Positions 26,184 through 34,875 are shown, counted from the stretch's first letter. The stretch: DNA of 64,000 nucleotides from an uncultured Flavobacteriales bacterium (GCA_902478645.1 CABSLV010000002.1:29010-93009); one strand, 5' to 3'. Numbers and translations: made by a program. The notes: a model not told the origin generated them from the letters alone.

Positions 26184-26513
26184 TCAGCCTTTCACGTAAA
26201 GGTCGATCAATGACTCCAACGGAGGATTGTTTTCCAGGAGTTTCTTTCGGTCTTTCACCTTTACCTTGATCGACAGGTATTTGTCCATGTTGTCTTCGAA
26301 CGGCTTCCAGTCCTCGCTCTCCTTGGGTATCTTCAGATATTCCCCGCAGGCATGCTGCACCACCAGGTACGTTTGCCGGTGCTGACGGTTGTCGTATCCC
26401 CACTGCAGGTGGATGTAATACGCCACCCGAACGACATCCTCCCAGTAGTAAAGTTCTTCGGAGAGTGTCTGTGGGACTACCCGCGTAAAATAATCGTCGT
26501 TGAATTTGAGCAT
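26184..26513 (-). CDS. Uncharacterised 109-residue cytoplasmic protein next to lpxD
   Basis: No signal peptide or membrane segment. The sequence is rich in aromatic and charged residues (LYYWEDVVRVAYYIHLQWG, DNMDKYLSIKVKVKDRKK), which looks like a folded, mostly helical small protein. It starts 28 bp after lpxD stops on the same strand, so the two are very likely one operon, and it ends before the secDF promoter. I do not recognise the family. Coding is supported by the intact frame, the operon position and normal base use. Confidence 0.7.
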   Translation of the reverse strand: MLKFNDDYFTRVVPQTLSEELYYWEDVVRVAYYIHLQWGYDNRQHRQTYLVVQHACGEYLKIPKESEDWKPFEDNMDKYLSIKVKVKDRKKLLENNPPLESLIDLYVKG

Positions 26514-26541
26514 GACAAACTTCCGGCCGCAAATGCCGAAT

Positions 26542-27477
26542 TTAGAAACCTTTCTTCTTCAACAAGGCAGGGAGCAGACGGAAGAAAGCCTCGCGCTTGT
26601 ACAACTTCTCGGCTTCTTCGGCCGGATAACCGAAGTACGTCTTCCCACCTTCGAGGGACTTCGAAACACCGGACTGCGCCAGGATAACGGCACCCGATCC
26701 GATGGTAACCCCCGAAGTCATTCCGACCTGTCCCCAGATCGTCACCTTGTCTTCGATGATGTTGCATCCGGCGATACCGCATTGGGCCGCTATCAAGCAT
26801 TCCTTGCCGATGACCGTATCGTGGCCGATGTGCACATGATTGTCTATCTTGGTGCCTGCGCCGATGGTCGTAGGAGCGGATACTCCCCGGTCGATGGTAC
26901 ACAGCGAACCGATCTCCACATCGTCCTGGATCACCACATTCCCGCTGGAGAGCAGGCGGTCATATCCTTCGGGACGGTGTTTGTAGTAAAACGCATCGCC
27001 GCCGATAACGGAACCCGGATTGATAATGACCCGATCGCCGATACGCGTACCATCGCAAATGATCACACCTGCGTGCAGCACACAGTCCCGACCGATCTCC
27101 ACATCGTTCCCGATGAATACTCCGGGCTGGATGTGCGTCCCCTGCCCGATCTTGGCATCGGGTGCGACCATAGCCGTAGCCGGAACGAAAGGACAAAATG
27201 TACGGGTTATCTTGTTGAAATCACGGAACGGATCGTCGGTAATGATCAAGGCCTTGCCCTCGGGGCATTCCACGTCTTTGTCGATCAGCACCACCGAAGC
27301 AGCACTGCGCAAAGCCTTGTCATAATACTTGGGATGGTCGACAAAAACTATATCGCCGTGGGTAACACTATGTATTTCGTTTATCCCCGTCACCGGAAAA
27401 TCCCCCGGGCCTACATATTTTTCAGCCCCTATCATCGCAGCGATTTCCGAGAGTGTTTTCGGAGTGGAAAATTTCAT
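26542..27477 (-). CDS. lpxD: LpxD-type UDP-3-O-acylglucosamine N-acyltransferase
   Basis: 311 residues; LpxD is usually about 340. N-terminal uridine-binding-like domain (1-100), then a left-handed beta-helix with hexapeptide repeats (IGQGTHIQPGVFIGNDVEIG and so on). The catalytic His is in NHVHIGHDTVIG, followed by LIAAQCGIAGCNIIEDKV, a strong LpxD feature. It adds a hydroxy-fatty acid to lipid A precursor in the cytoplasm. The C-terminus lacks the long helical end of E. coli LpxD. A -7 box TAACTTTG (minus strand) lies at 27512-27519. Downstream is the 109-residue unknown. Confidence 0.88.
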   Translation of the reverse strand: MKFSTPKTLSEIAAMIGAEKYVGPGDFPVTGINEIHSVTHGDIVFVDHPKYYDKALRSAASVVLIDKDVECPEGKALIITDDPFRDFNKITRTFCPFVPATAMVAPDAKIGQGTHIQPGVFIGNDVEIGRDCVLHAGVIICDGTRIGDRVIINPGSVIGGDAFYYKHRPEGYDRLLSSGNVVIQDDVEIGSLCTIDRGVSAPTTIGAGTKIDNHVHIGHDTVIGKECLIAAQCGIAGCNIIEDKVTIWGQVGMTSGVTIGSGAVILAQSGVSKSLEGGKTYFGYPAEEAEKLYKREAFFRLLPALLKKKGF

Positions 27478-27607
27478 CTTATCGTACGGATGTTACATGT
27501 TATAGCACCTGCAAAGTTAAGCAAAAATGAAAAGATTTTATCGGCCCCACCCTAATTTTTAAGTCCACCGGCCTCTCCTGGCATCAGAAACGCCTCTCAT
27601 TCCATAA

Positions 27608-27645
27608 AAGTCATACGGGCGGGGTATCCCCCGCCCGTATGACTT
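27608..27645. terminator. 17-bp hairpin terminator
   Basis: aagtcatacgggcgggg (27608-27624) pairs with 27629-27645, 4-nt loop. It follows the Pit gene (minus strand, ends 27676). Confidence 0.8.
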
Positions 27646-27675
27646 CCTCAAAAAAAACGCTCAAATGCTTCGCTA

Positions 27676-29964
27676 CTACGACAATTGCGTTTTGTCGTTT
27701 TCCTCGTACTGCATATGGGTCTTGTCGAAAAGCGCGGCAAAACCCGAAAGAGCATAGAGTACACGCTTGACTTCGAACATCATACCGAAATAAAGGTTGG
27801 TATTGCGGCGGGAGAACTCCTTGTTTTCCCCGATCCGGTCGGCTTCCTTGGCCATGATCCGGTCGATGTCATCGCTCAGGGAAAGGATTATCTCCCGCAG
27901 AGCAATCACCTGGCTATAATCGTTCTCGCGGATCGCATCGGTCATCTCGCCAAAGAGGGTATCCAACCGTTTCCCGATGGTTACCAAAGTCTCCTTGCGG
28001 TACTGGATCAGCGGTTTGTGGTTGTTGTCCAGATGCTCGAAGGCCGAAGAGGCGATCACCGACACCGATTCGGTCAGCGCTACCAGATACGAGAGACTCT
28101 TGACGTAATATGCCGCATGGGGACCGTTGATATCTTCCGAAGAGCGGATCATATAGAAGGTCGAAAAACGCAGTTTCTTGACGTTTTCTTCCAGACGGAA
28201 GGATGCTTTCTGTGCATTGGAGAGCACCGAACGGCTGTGCATGTACAAGCCCTTGATCACCTGGTCGGTCAGACGCATCGAATCGATCATCACGTCGGAG
28301 ATCTTCATATCGAAAGCCCGCTCGGCAGCTGCCGCACTGGGATACTCTACCTGCATGTCCATCGAAACCTCCGGAGCAGTCTTGCGGGCCAGTTTCTTGA
28401 ACAGTTTCACGGCGACGACCGTCATGCCCGCCACGATGATGATGGGTATGATGGCCTTGACACCGATCACCTTGAGCAGCAGCGCCAACGAGGCCGCCGA
28501 AAGGAAAGCAATGAGCGCCGTAGCAAACCATCCGAGGATCACCCGCACTACGCCCGATACGCGATACACCGCGCTCTCCAAGCCCCAGGCCCGGTCGGCC
28601 AGCGAAGTTCCCATGGCTACCATGAAGGTGGTATAGGTCGTACTCAAAGGCAGGGTGCTGTTCGTTCCCATCGAAATGATGATGGCCGGTACCACCACAT
28701 TGACCGAAGCGCGCACCAAGTCGAATGCCGGCACATCCCGACGTTTGATATCCTTGACATACGGACGGTCGAAACGCCCTTCGATATGCTCCCGGATGCG
28801 ATGGGGCAGCAAATAGGTAAGTCCTCGCCCTACATACACCGAAGCGCGCACCATCAGTTTGGAAATGGTATTGGGACGAAAACGTTCCTCGGCGCTTTCC
28901 GTACGGGCAAGATCTACCGTAGTCTTAAGTACGTTGTGCGCCTTGCGGGAAAATATCAAGGACAGCATCATGATCACGCCTGCGATAATGAGGATAAACA
29001 GCGGCGTCTTCACATCCGTATTGAGCACATCCATGTACATGTTGATATCCCCTGTTTGGCTGTATGCCTCATACGCTCCAAAAGAAGCCAGCGGAACACC
29101 AATAAAATTGACCAAGTCATTGCCCGCAAAGGCCATGGCCAAAGCAAACGTCCCGGAGAGGACAATCACTTTCAGGATATTGACCTTGAATACCGACACC
29201 AGCAGCTGCGAAACGAGGGTGAAAAAAACAAAGCATATCAGCATCAACAGCATCGAGTGTTCATTGATCCACACCTTGGCCGCCGGAGGAATGATGGTCG
29301 TGCCTTTTGCCCCCTTGAGCAACAAATAAAACACGATCGCCGTCAGAGCCACTCCACCGATCAGACCTCCCCAATACTTCAGCCGCTGACTGTAATTGAA
29401 CGTCAGCATAAAACGAACCAGCCACTGTATCACCACTCCTGCGACAAAGGCGATAATCACCACAGCAAATATTCCCGTAATCATCGGGATAGTTTTCTCA
29501 TAGTTGATATAATCACCCAAAGTGGGCAAATCTCCCATAAAGGTAAGGAACGAGGGAACGTCTTCCGCCCCGACCACCTTGAACATTGACATGGCTACCG
29601 AAGCTCCCAGCAGTTCGAATACCATCGACACGGTTGTGGAGGTCGGCAATCCCAAGGTATTGAAGACATCCAACAAGATAACGTCGGTAATCATCACCGC
29701 CAGATAAATCATGATCACTTCCTCGAACACGAACATTTCGGGATGAAAAATGCCTCGGCGCGCTATTTCCATCATACCGTTGGAAAATACCGCGCCGAGA
29801 ATAATGCCTACGGAGGCCACTACGATAATAAACTTGAAAGAAGCGGCTCTGGATCCGACTGCAGACCCGAGGAAATTGACCGCGTCGTTACTTACTCCCA
29901 CGATGAGATCCAGCACTGCCAGAATACCCATTAATACCATCAAAAACAGAAAAATGTCGTTCAT
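27676..29964 (-). CDS. PitA-family phosphate transporter with C-terminal PhoU-like domain
   Basis: 762 residues. The N-terminal two thirds is a Pit transporter with the duplicated signature GVSNDAVNFLGSAVGSRAA (residues 22-40) and FAGNDLVNFIGVPLASFGAY (second half), and about 10-12 membrane segments. From about 540 a soluble helical domain resembling PhoU follows (IDSMRLTDQVIKGLYMHS, LVALTESVSVIASSAFEHL). In many bacteria the PhoU-like partner (Pit accessory protein, DUF47) is a separate gene; here it is part of the same chain. Role: proton- or cation-coupled phosphate uptake at the inner membrane. Flanked by terminators on both sides, so a single-gene unit. Confidence 0.92.
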   Translation of the reverse strand: MNDIFLFLMVLMGILAVLDLIVGVSNDAVNFLGSAVGSRAASFKFIIVVASVGIILGAVFSNGMMEIARRGIFHPEMFVFEEVIMIYLAVMITDVILLDVFNTLGLPTSTTVSMVFELLGASVAMSMFKVVGAEDVPSFLTFMGDLPTLGDYINYEKTIPMITGIFAVVIIAFVAGVVIQWLVRFMLTFNYSQRLKYWGGLIGGVALTAIVFYLLLKGAKGTTIIPPAAKVWINEHSMLLMLICFVFFTLVSQLLVSVFKVNILKVIVLSGTFALAMAFAGNDLVNFIGVPLASFGAYEAYSQTGDINMYMDVLNTDVKTPLFILIIAGVIMMLSLIFSRKAHNVLKTTVDLARTESAEERFRPNTISKLMVRASVYVGRGLTYLLPHRIREHIEGRFDRPYVKDIKRRDVPAFDLVRASVNVVVPAIIISMGTNSTLPLSTTYTTFMVAMGTSLADRAWGLESAVYRVSGVVRVILGWFATALIAFLSAASLALLLKVIGVKAIIPIIIVAGMTVVAVKLFKKLARKTAPEVSMDMQVEYPSAAAAERAFDMKISDVMIDSMRLTDQVIKGLYMHSRSVLSNAQKASFRLEENVKKLRFSTFYMIRSSEDINGPHAAYYVKSLSYLVALTESVSVIASSAFEHLDNNHKPLIQYRKETLVTIGKRLDTLFGEMTDAIRENDYSQVIALREIILSLSDDIDRIMAKEADRIGENKEFSRRNTNLYFGMMFEVKRVLYALSGFAALFDKTHMQYEENDKTQLS

Positions 29965-30100
29965 TACGCATCGGTTTGGTTCACGGTGCTAAATAACGGC
30001 TTTTCTTTTAAGTATTTTTTAAGACTATGTTTCCAAAATGTTAAGTTCCCCTCCCGCACAACTCCGCCGAAATCACAGCAACCGCCTCTCCCGCACAAAA

Positions 30101-30127
30101 CAGGGGCCGCGAAAAACGCGGCCCCTG
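30101..30127. terminator. 11-bp hairpin terminator of the KAS-III gene
   Basis: caggggccgcg (30101-30111), aaaaa loop, cgcggcccctg (30117-30127). Lies after the KAS-III gene (minus, ends 30168). Confidence 0.75.
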
Positions 30128-30167
30128 CACACTTAACACAACTGTTTTCAATATGTAAACAAAAAAC

Positions 30168-31268
30168 TTACTTCCAACTGTCCGGAAAACGGTAGATCAC
30201 CGCATTGATGCTCATCCCGGCTCCTACCGAGGTAAGGATCACATTGTCGCCCGCATGGAAACGATGCTCGGGAAGCTGCTCGCGAGCGATCAGATCGTAC
30301 AAGGTAGGAATGGTGGCCACCGAGGAATTGCCCAGGAAAGAAAGGCTCATCGGCATGAACTCCTTGCTCTCCTTCTTGCAGCCCGGATAGAGACGGCGCA
30401 GACGGATAAACACCGCCTCGTCCATCTTTTCGTTGGCCTGGTGAATGATCATCTTGGCCATTTCGTCCAGCGTCAAGCCTGCCTGGTCAAGCGCCGACTT
30501 GATCGCTCCGGGGACATTGCGCAGCACGTACTCGTACACCTTGCGACCAGCCATACGGATCACCGTACGACGCGGTCCGGAGTAGTCCGGATTGACACTC
30601 GGACTGCCTTTGAGGTAGTCGGATTCCTCGCCCGTATCGGAAAGGGTTGCGGTGGAAAGCACCCCGAATTTCTTGTCGGATTCCACTGCCGTGAGCACCA
30701 CCGCTCCGGCACCGTCCGAAAAGATCATCTGGTCGCGGTCGTGCGGGTCGCAGATACGGGAAAGCGTATCGCTGCCCACCACCAAAATATTGTGAGCCAG
30801 ACGAGCCTGTATGAGATGGTGCGCCAGGATCACTCCCTGCAGCCATCCGGGGCAACCGAAAATCATATCGTAGGGAATGCACTGACGGTTCTTGATGCCC
30901 AGTTTGTGTTTGACCCGCGCGCTGACCGAAGGAACCATTTCACTGCAATAGGTCGTCTCGGGAATATCGGCGTAGTTGTGCGCCACGATCACATAATCGA
31001 GGGTTTCCGGGTCGCCTCCCCAGGACTCGATCGCCCGGCGGGCAGCCTCGGCAGCCATATCGGAGTTGTTCACCCCGTCTTCCACATAGCGGCGTTCGGT
31101 AATGCCGACCAGTTCCCGGAATTTTTCAACGATATCCTCGTTGGTGCGTTCGATGCGTTTTCCGTCCGTATCGTAAAACTCGGTCGAGAGGAAATGATCG
31201 TTTTTCACCACCCGGGGCGGCAGGTAACAGCCCGAACCGGCGATGACCGTGTTAAGATGTTTTTCCAT
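30168..31268 (-). CDS. 3-oxoacyl-ACP synthase III family protein (FabH-like)
   Basis: 366 residues from ATG at 31268; the open frame goes on upstream into the TetR gene, but MEKHLNTVIAGSGCYLPPR is the normal KAS-III beginning. Thiolase-fold triad: Cys in MIFGCPGWLQG, His in MIIHQANEKMDE, Asn in LGNSSVATIP. Such enzymes condense acyl-CoA or acyl-ACP with malonyl-ACP. It is 19 bp behind a TetR gene, and no other fatty-acid gene is near, so it may be a regulated side enzyme (lipid tailoring, pigment or signal synthesis) rather than the housekeeping FabH. It ends in the terminator at 30101-30127. Confidence 0.88.
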   Translation of the reverse strand: MEKHLNTVIAGSGCYLPPRVVKNDHFLSTEFYDTDGKRIERTNEDIVEKFRELVGITERRYVEDGVNNSDMAAEAARRAIESWGGDPETLDYVIVAHNYADIPETTYCSEMVPSVSARVKHKLGIKNRQCIPYDMIFGCPGWLQGVILAHHLIQARLAHNILVVGSDTLSRICDPHDRDQMIFSDGAGAVVLTAVESDKKFGVLSTATLSDTGEESDYLKGSPSVNPDYSGPRRTVIRMAGRKVYEYVLRNVPGAIKSALDQAGLTLDEMAKMIIHQANEKMDEAVFIRLRRLYPGCKKESKEFMPMSLSFLGNSSVATIPTLYDLIAREQLPEHRFHAGDNVILTSVGAGMSINAVIYRFPDSWK

Positions 31269-31287
31269 GATGATTTGTTGGATCGCT

Positions 31288-31890
31288 TTATTCTTGATTG
31301 TCTTCTTCTCCCGTGTAACGCAAGGCATCCCAACAAGCATGGCACGCTTGACGGATACGGTTTTCGGTCAATTGTTGGTTGTGGTCGATGTGCAGTTTGG
31401 CCATCTCGATGATCGGACCGCGCGAAACGGCAATGATCGTGTACAAGGGCAGGTCTTTGATCAGCTTCTTCTTTTTTCCCTCGATGAAGAAACGGAGCAC
31501 CGGGCTGAGGATCCGCAAACCCGACACGCGCACCAGGTGCTGCATGTAGCCCGAATGACGGTGCTGCTCGGCATACTGGAACTCGTCCGGATGGTGAATG
31601 TAGTAGTGCGTCATGTTGAGCCACATCAACTCGAAGCGTTCCCGGTAGGGCATTGCCTCGTCATAGCCGCACAGCATAGCCTGTATGACCTTTTCCTGAA
31701 TGTCCTGCATGAGGGTAAGGATCAAATCGTCCTTGCTCTTGAAGTAACGGTAGATCGTACCCGCCCCGATCCCGGCATCCTCGGCGATCATGGCCATCGA
31801 AGTGCCGTGAAATCCGTAGGTGGACACCAGAAACAGCGTGCTGTCCAGGATGGCTTTGTACTTGTCTCCCCTTACCGTCTTCTGATTCAT
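31288..31890 (-). CDS. TetR-family transcriptional regulator
   Basis: 200 residues. Residues 8-55 are the TetR HTH: AILDSTLFLVSTYGFHGTSM, IAEDAGIGAGTIYRYFKSKDDL. The rest is the helical ligand domain. A 16-bp perfect palindrome (31904-31919) sits directly upstream of the start and would suit autoregulation. It is the first gene of a two-gene unit with the KAS-III enzyme, so the ligand may be an acyl-CoA or related lipid (inference). Confidence 0.92.
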   Translation of the reverse strand: MNQKTVRGDKYKAILDSTLFLVSTYGFHGTSMAMIAEDAGIGAGTIYRYFKSKDDLILTLMQDIQEKVIQAMLCGYDEAMPYRERFELMWLNMTHYYIHHPDEFQYAEQHRHSGYMQHLVRVSGLRILSPVLRFFIEGKKKKLIKDLPLYTIIAVSRGPIIEMAKLHIDHNQQLTENRIRQACHACWDALRYTGEEDNQE

Positions 31891-31903
31891 AGGCCTTTAG
31901 CAC

Positions 31904-31919
31904 GAATGAACATTCATTC
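31904..31919. promoter_or_regulatory. Probable TetR operator palindrome
   Basis: gaatgaacattcattc is a perfect palindrome (7-bp arms, 2-bp centre) between the TetR start codon and a TAATATTG -7-like box on the minus strand. Size and place fit TetR-family autorepression. Confidence 0.75.
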
Positions 31920-31979
31920 CGCAATATTACGCAGAATTGCCGGGCTCTACAAATATTCCCGTCATTTTTTAAATCCCTC

Positions 31980-32010
31980 TTTGATATTTCCTTTTCGATT
32001 ATTATATTTG
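31980..32010 (+). promoter_or_regulatory. Full-consensus promoter of the lysis-like cassette
   Basis: TTTG (31980-31983), 19 bp, TATATTTG (32003-32010): both boxes match the Bacteroides consensus exactly. ATG follows 30 bp later. Confidence 0.85.
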
Positions 32011-32039
32011 TAAGTAAACCTTTTAATTCTTTGGAAGAC

Positions 32040-32447
32040 ATGACACAGGACAACCTCGGCTGGGGACAATTCATCCTCTCGCTGGTAGGCGTACTGGGAC
32101 TGCGGGAACTCGCCCCGGTGATCTTCTCCGCCCTTTTCCGCCGGAAGGAGGACGTGGAGTCCACCCGGATCGAAAACTCGGCCCGACTGGCCGCCGCCTC
32201 GCGCGAGCAGATCCTCTTTCTCAAGGACAGCCTGCGCGAAGCCTACGCCGAGATGGACAAAATGCAGGACGACCTCAACGCCAAACGCGCCCGCATCAAC
32301 GAGTTGTCCCGAAAACTGTACAACATCGAACTGGAAGTCCAACTGATGCGCCGCCGCAGCGACCGCCTCTGCTGCACCAACACAGCCTGTCCCTCCCGGG
32401 AAGTCCCCCGGAGCCAACCGGAGGATGCCAAAACCGAAAAAGCATGA
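32040..32447 (+). CDS. Small membrane-anchored coiled-coil protein, prophage lysis-like
   Basis: 135 residues from ATG at 32040 (an in-frame TTG lies 9 bp upstream). N-terminal hydrophobic segment about 10-30 (FILSLVGVLGLRELAPVIF), then RRK and a long coiled coil (35-105) with heptad-like spacing (LKDSLREAYAEMDKMQDDL, RINELSRKLYNIELEVQL), ending in a Cys pair region CCTNTAC. This layout recalls small proteins encoded next to endolysins in Bacteroidota prophages, by memory of the pattern only. Its stop overlaps the start of the next gene by 4 bp (ATGA), so the two are translationally coupled. No other phage gene is near. Function unknown; holin-associated or spanin-like roles are possible. Confidence 0.7.
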   Translation: MTQDNLGWGQFILSLVGVLGLRELAPVIFSALFRRKEDVESTRIENSARLAAASREQILFLKDSLREAYAEMDKMQDDLNAKRARINELSRKLYNIELEVQLMRRRSDRLCCTNTACPSREVPRSQPEDAKTEKA

Positions 32448-32890
32448 AAACACCCCAAGTATTTCTCCTCGTGATCCTCGCGCTGGCCGTCGCCGGTTGC
32501 CGCGCCAAAAAAGAAACGCTCCACCGTCAGCAAAGCGACCACTTGGAGGTGGAAAACCTGCGGAAGGACTCGCTCCTTACCCTCACGCACATGCGCTACG
32601 GAGGGGAACTCCGTATCCGCATCGACGAAACCACCCGCGAGAAAGACACCTTGGGGCGCACCCTGCGGGAGACCGTCCGTCGCTACCACCTCCAGCAACA
32701 GGATTCATCGCAGCAATCCCTCCGCCGGGAAAGCATCGGAGAGACATTTTCCATACAAAAAGAGGAAACACAAGCCGAGGCCCGATCGGAACTCGCAACC
32801 GATCCTCCCTTACGCGGATTCTGGACGGGGATCACCGCCCTACTCGCAGGTATAGCGGGGTGGGTGCTGCGGGGCGTACTGCGGAAATAA
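32444..32890 (+). CDS. Lipoprotein with C-terminal membrane segment (unimolecular-spanin-like layout)
   Basis: 148 residues. The N-terminus is a lipoprotein signal (LLVILALAVAGC, Cys19). The middle is polar, charged and predicted helical (HLEVENLRKDSLLTLTHMR, TLGRTLRETVRRYHLQQQ). The last 24 residues are a hydrophobic segment with basic tail (FWTGITALLAGIAGWVLRG). Lipid anchor at one end and inner-membrane anchor at the other is the signature layout of phage u-spanins such as T1 gp11 (131 residues), which join and fuse the two membranes during lysis. It overlaps the TM-coiled coil gene. Alternative: an ordinary envelope-spanning tether. No endolysin is near. Confidence 0.7.
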   Translation: MKTPQVFLLVILALAVAGCRAKKETLHRQQSDHLEVENLRKDSLLTLTHMRYGGELRIRIDETTREKDTLGRTLRETVRRYHLQQQDSSQQSLRRESIGETFSIQKEETQAEARSELATDPPLRGFWTGITALLAGIAGWVLRGVLRK

Positions 32891-32919
32891 CCGTCTGACG
32901 AGAAGAACGATACGATCGA

Positions 32920-34797
32920 TCAATCTCCTTTTTGCTCCGAAAGTTCCAGCCAACGCATTTCCAAGGTGTCGATGCGTTCGAGCAATTGTTCCATCCGGTG
33001 GGAGAGTTCGTTCACCCGCTCGGGCGACAGGGTTTCTCCGGAGGAAAAAACGGCTTCGATCTGTTGTTTTTCCGTTTCCAGGCAGGGAAGTTCCTGTTCG
33101 ATGGCATCGTACTCCTGCTGCTGGCGATACGAGAGGCGTTGTTTTTGCGGGCCTCGCTCCCGGGCGGCTTTCGGTTTTTCACCCGAAGCCTGTTCGCGGG
33201 GCTGCTCGGCGGCCTGCTGCCGGCTCCACTGGCGGTACTCGGAATACGTGCCCGGGAAATCCTTCACCCGGCCGTCGCCCTGAAAGACAAAGATATGGTC
33301 GACGATCTTGTCCAGGAAATACCGGTCATGGCTCACCACCAGCAACACCCCGGGATATTCCTGAAGGAAGTCCTCCAGGACTGTCAGGGTGAGGATGTCC
33401 AGATCGTTGGTCGGCTCGTCGAGGATCAGGAAATTGGGATTGGCGATCAGCACCGTGCAGAGGTACAAGCGGCGGAGTTCGCCCCCCGAGAGTTTTTCCA
33501 CATAGTCCCACTGCTGGGCGCGGGTAAAGAGAAAACGCTCCAACAACTGTTCGGCCGAAAGGCGCCGCCCGCCCGAAAGCGGGAGATAATCGCCGTAACA
33601 GCGTACTACGTCGATGACTTTTTCGCCGGGCTGCACCTCGAGACCGCTCTGACGGTAGTAACCGAACACCACGGTATCGCCCACCACGACTTTCCCCGCA
33701 TCGGGGGGCAGCTCGCCGGTAACCAAACGGAGAAAGGTGGATTTGCCCGTGCCGTTGTCGCCGACCACCCCCACCCGCTCGGCCCGCCGAAACGTGTAGT
33801 CGAAGCAGTCGAGCATCCTGGCCGCCCCCCACGACTTGGACACGTTGTGCAGTTCGACTACCTTGCTGCCCAAGCGTTCCATATTGATGCCCAAGGTGAG
33901 CACCCGGTCGTCCGCGCGGCGCGCGGCGCGGCGTGCCAGTTCGTCGAACGAGTCGATGCGGGCCTTGGCTTTCGTGCCGCGCGCCTGAGGCTGGCGGCGG
34001 ATCCATTCGAGTTCGGTGCGCATCAGGTTCCGGGCCTTTTCCGCCGCGCGCAGCGCGGCGGCGTAACGCTCCTCTCGTTTGCTGAGAAAATCCGCGTACG
34101 TATCCTTGTAGCGCCACAGCGACCCTTCGTCCAGTTCCAATATATCGGAACATACCCGGTCGAGAAACCAGCGGTCGTGGGTAACCATGAACAGGGTTAC
34201 CTTCGACTTGGACAGGTAATCCTCCAGCCATTCCACCATCGGAATGTCCAGATGGTTGGTCGGCTCGTCGAGCACGAGCAGATCGGGTTCTTCGATGAGC
34301 ACCCGTGCCAAGGCCAAACGCCGCACCTGTCCGCCGGACATCTGCCCGCAGGGCACTTCCACCCGATCCAGCCCGAGCTGGGAGAGGACCGTACGGATGC
34401 GCACCTCGTAGTCCCACGCGCCGAGGGCTTCCATCTGTTCGTACGCCGCCTGAAAATCGTCCCCGTGGCTTCCTCCCTGACGGGCGGCCCGCTCGTAGCG
34501 GGCGATGGCCTGCAACTGGGGGCTGTCTCCTCCGTAGATCACGTCCTGCACGGTCTGCTGCGGATCGAACGTGGGCTGCTGCTCGAGATACCCCAGCCGG
34601 ATGCCCTTGCGCAGGACGACCTTCCCGGTGTCGGGCTGCTCGCGTCCGCAGAGGATCTTCATCAGGGTGGATTTGCCCGTGCCGTTTTTGGCGACAAAGG
34701 CAACCTTTTCGCCCTGCTCGATGCCGAAGGTCAATCCGGAAAAGAGCGTGCGCACGCCGAAGGACTTGCCGATATTTTCTGCCGAAAGGTAATTCAC
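32920..34797 (-). CDS. ABC-F family ATPase (EttA/Uup-like), GTG start
   Basis: 625 residues. Two ABC domains in one chain without membrane parts: Walker A AKNGTGKST and GDNGTGKST; signatures MSGGQVRRLALARVLIEEP and LSGGELRRLYLCTVLIANP; Walker B LLVLDEPTNHLD and FLILDEPTNDLD. Between them is the ABC-F linker rich in Arg/Lys, and at the C-terminus an 80-residue coiled coil (SYRQQQEYDAIEQELPCLE), as in Uup. Role: translation factor acting at the ribosomal E site. GTG at 34797 is chosen because it yields the family N-terminus (NYLSAENIGKSFG) and because the promoter at 34804-34834 excludes the GTG at 34851. Confidence 0.92.
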   Translation of the reverse strand: MNYLSAENIGKSFGVRTLFSGLTFGIEQGEKVAFVAKNGTGKSTLMKILCGREQPDTGKVVLRKGIRLGYLEQQPTFDPQQTVQDVIYGGDSPQLQAIARYERAARQGGSHGDDFQAAYEQMEALGAWDYEVRIRTVLSQLGLDRVEVPCGQMSGGQVRRLALARVLIEEPDLLVLDEPTNHLDIPMVEWLEDYLSKSKVTLFMVTHDRWFLDRVCSDILELDEGSLWRYKDTYADFLSKREERYAAALRAAEKARNLMRTELEWIRRQPQARGTKAKARIDSFDELARRAARRADDRVLTLGINMERLGSKVVELHNVSKSWGAARMLDCFDYTFRRAERVGVVGDNGTGKSTFLRLVTGELPPDAGKVVVGDTVVFGYYRQSGLEVQPGEKVIDVVRCYGDYLPLSGGRRLSAEQLLERFLFTRAQQWDYVEKLSGGELRRLYLCTVLIANPNFLILDEPTNDLDILTLTVLEDFLQEYPGVLLVVSHDRYFLDKIVDHIFVFQGDGRVKDFPGTYSEYRQWSRQQAAEQPREQASGEKPKAARERGPQKQRLSYRQQQEYDAIEQELPCLETEKQQIEAVFSSGETLSPERVNELSHRMEQLLERIDTLEMRWLELSEQKGD

Positions 34798-34803
34798 TGC
34801 CGG

Positions 34804-34834
34804 CAAAGGTACGAAATCCTGCCCCGAAACCGAA
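34804..34834 (-). promoter_or_regulatory. Promoter of the ABC-F gene, almost at the start codon
   Basis: Minus strand: TTCG (34834-34831), 19 bp, TACCTTTG (34811-34804). The GTG start is at 34797, only 6 bp beyond the -7 box, which predicts a leaderless or nearly leaderless transcript. Confidence 0.7.
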
Positions 34835-34875
34835 AAGGAATGTCCTCTCACCGCCTATCTATGGGAAGAAAACCG

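Noticed and set aside
32040..32890. Prophage remnant
   Set aside because: No integrase, capsid, tail, endolysin, att repeat or base-composition break was seen around the pair, so only the two genes are reported, not a prophage.
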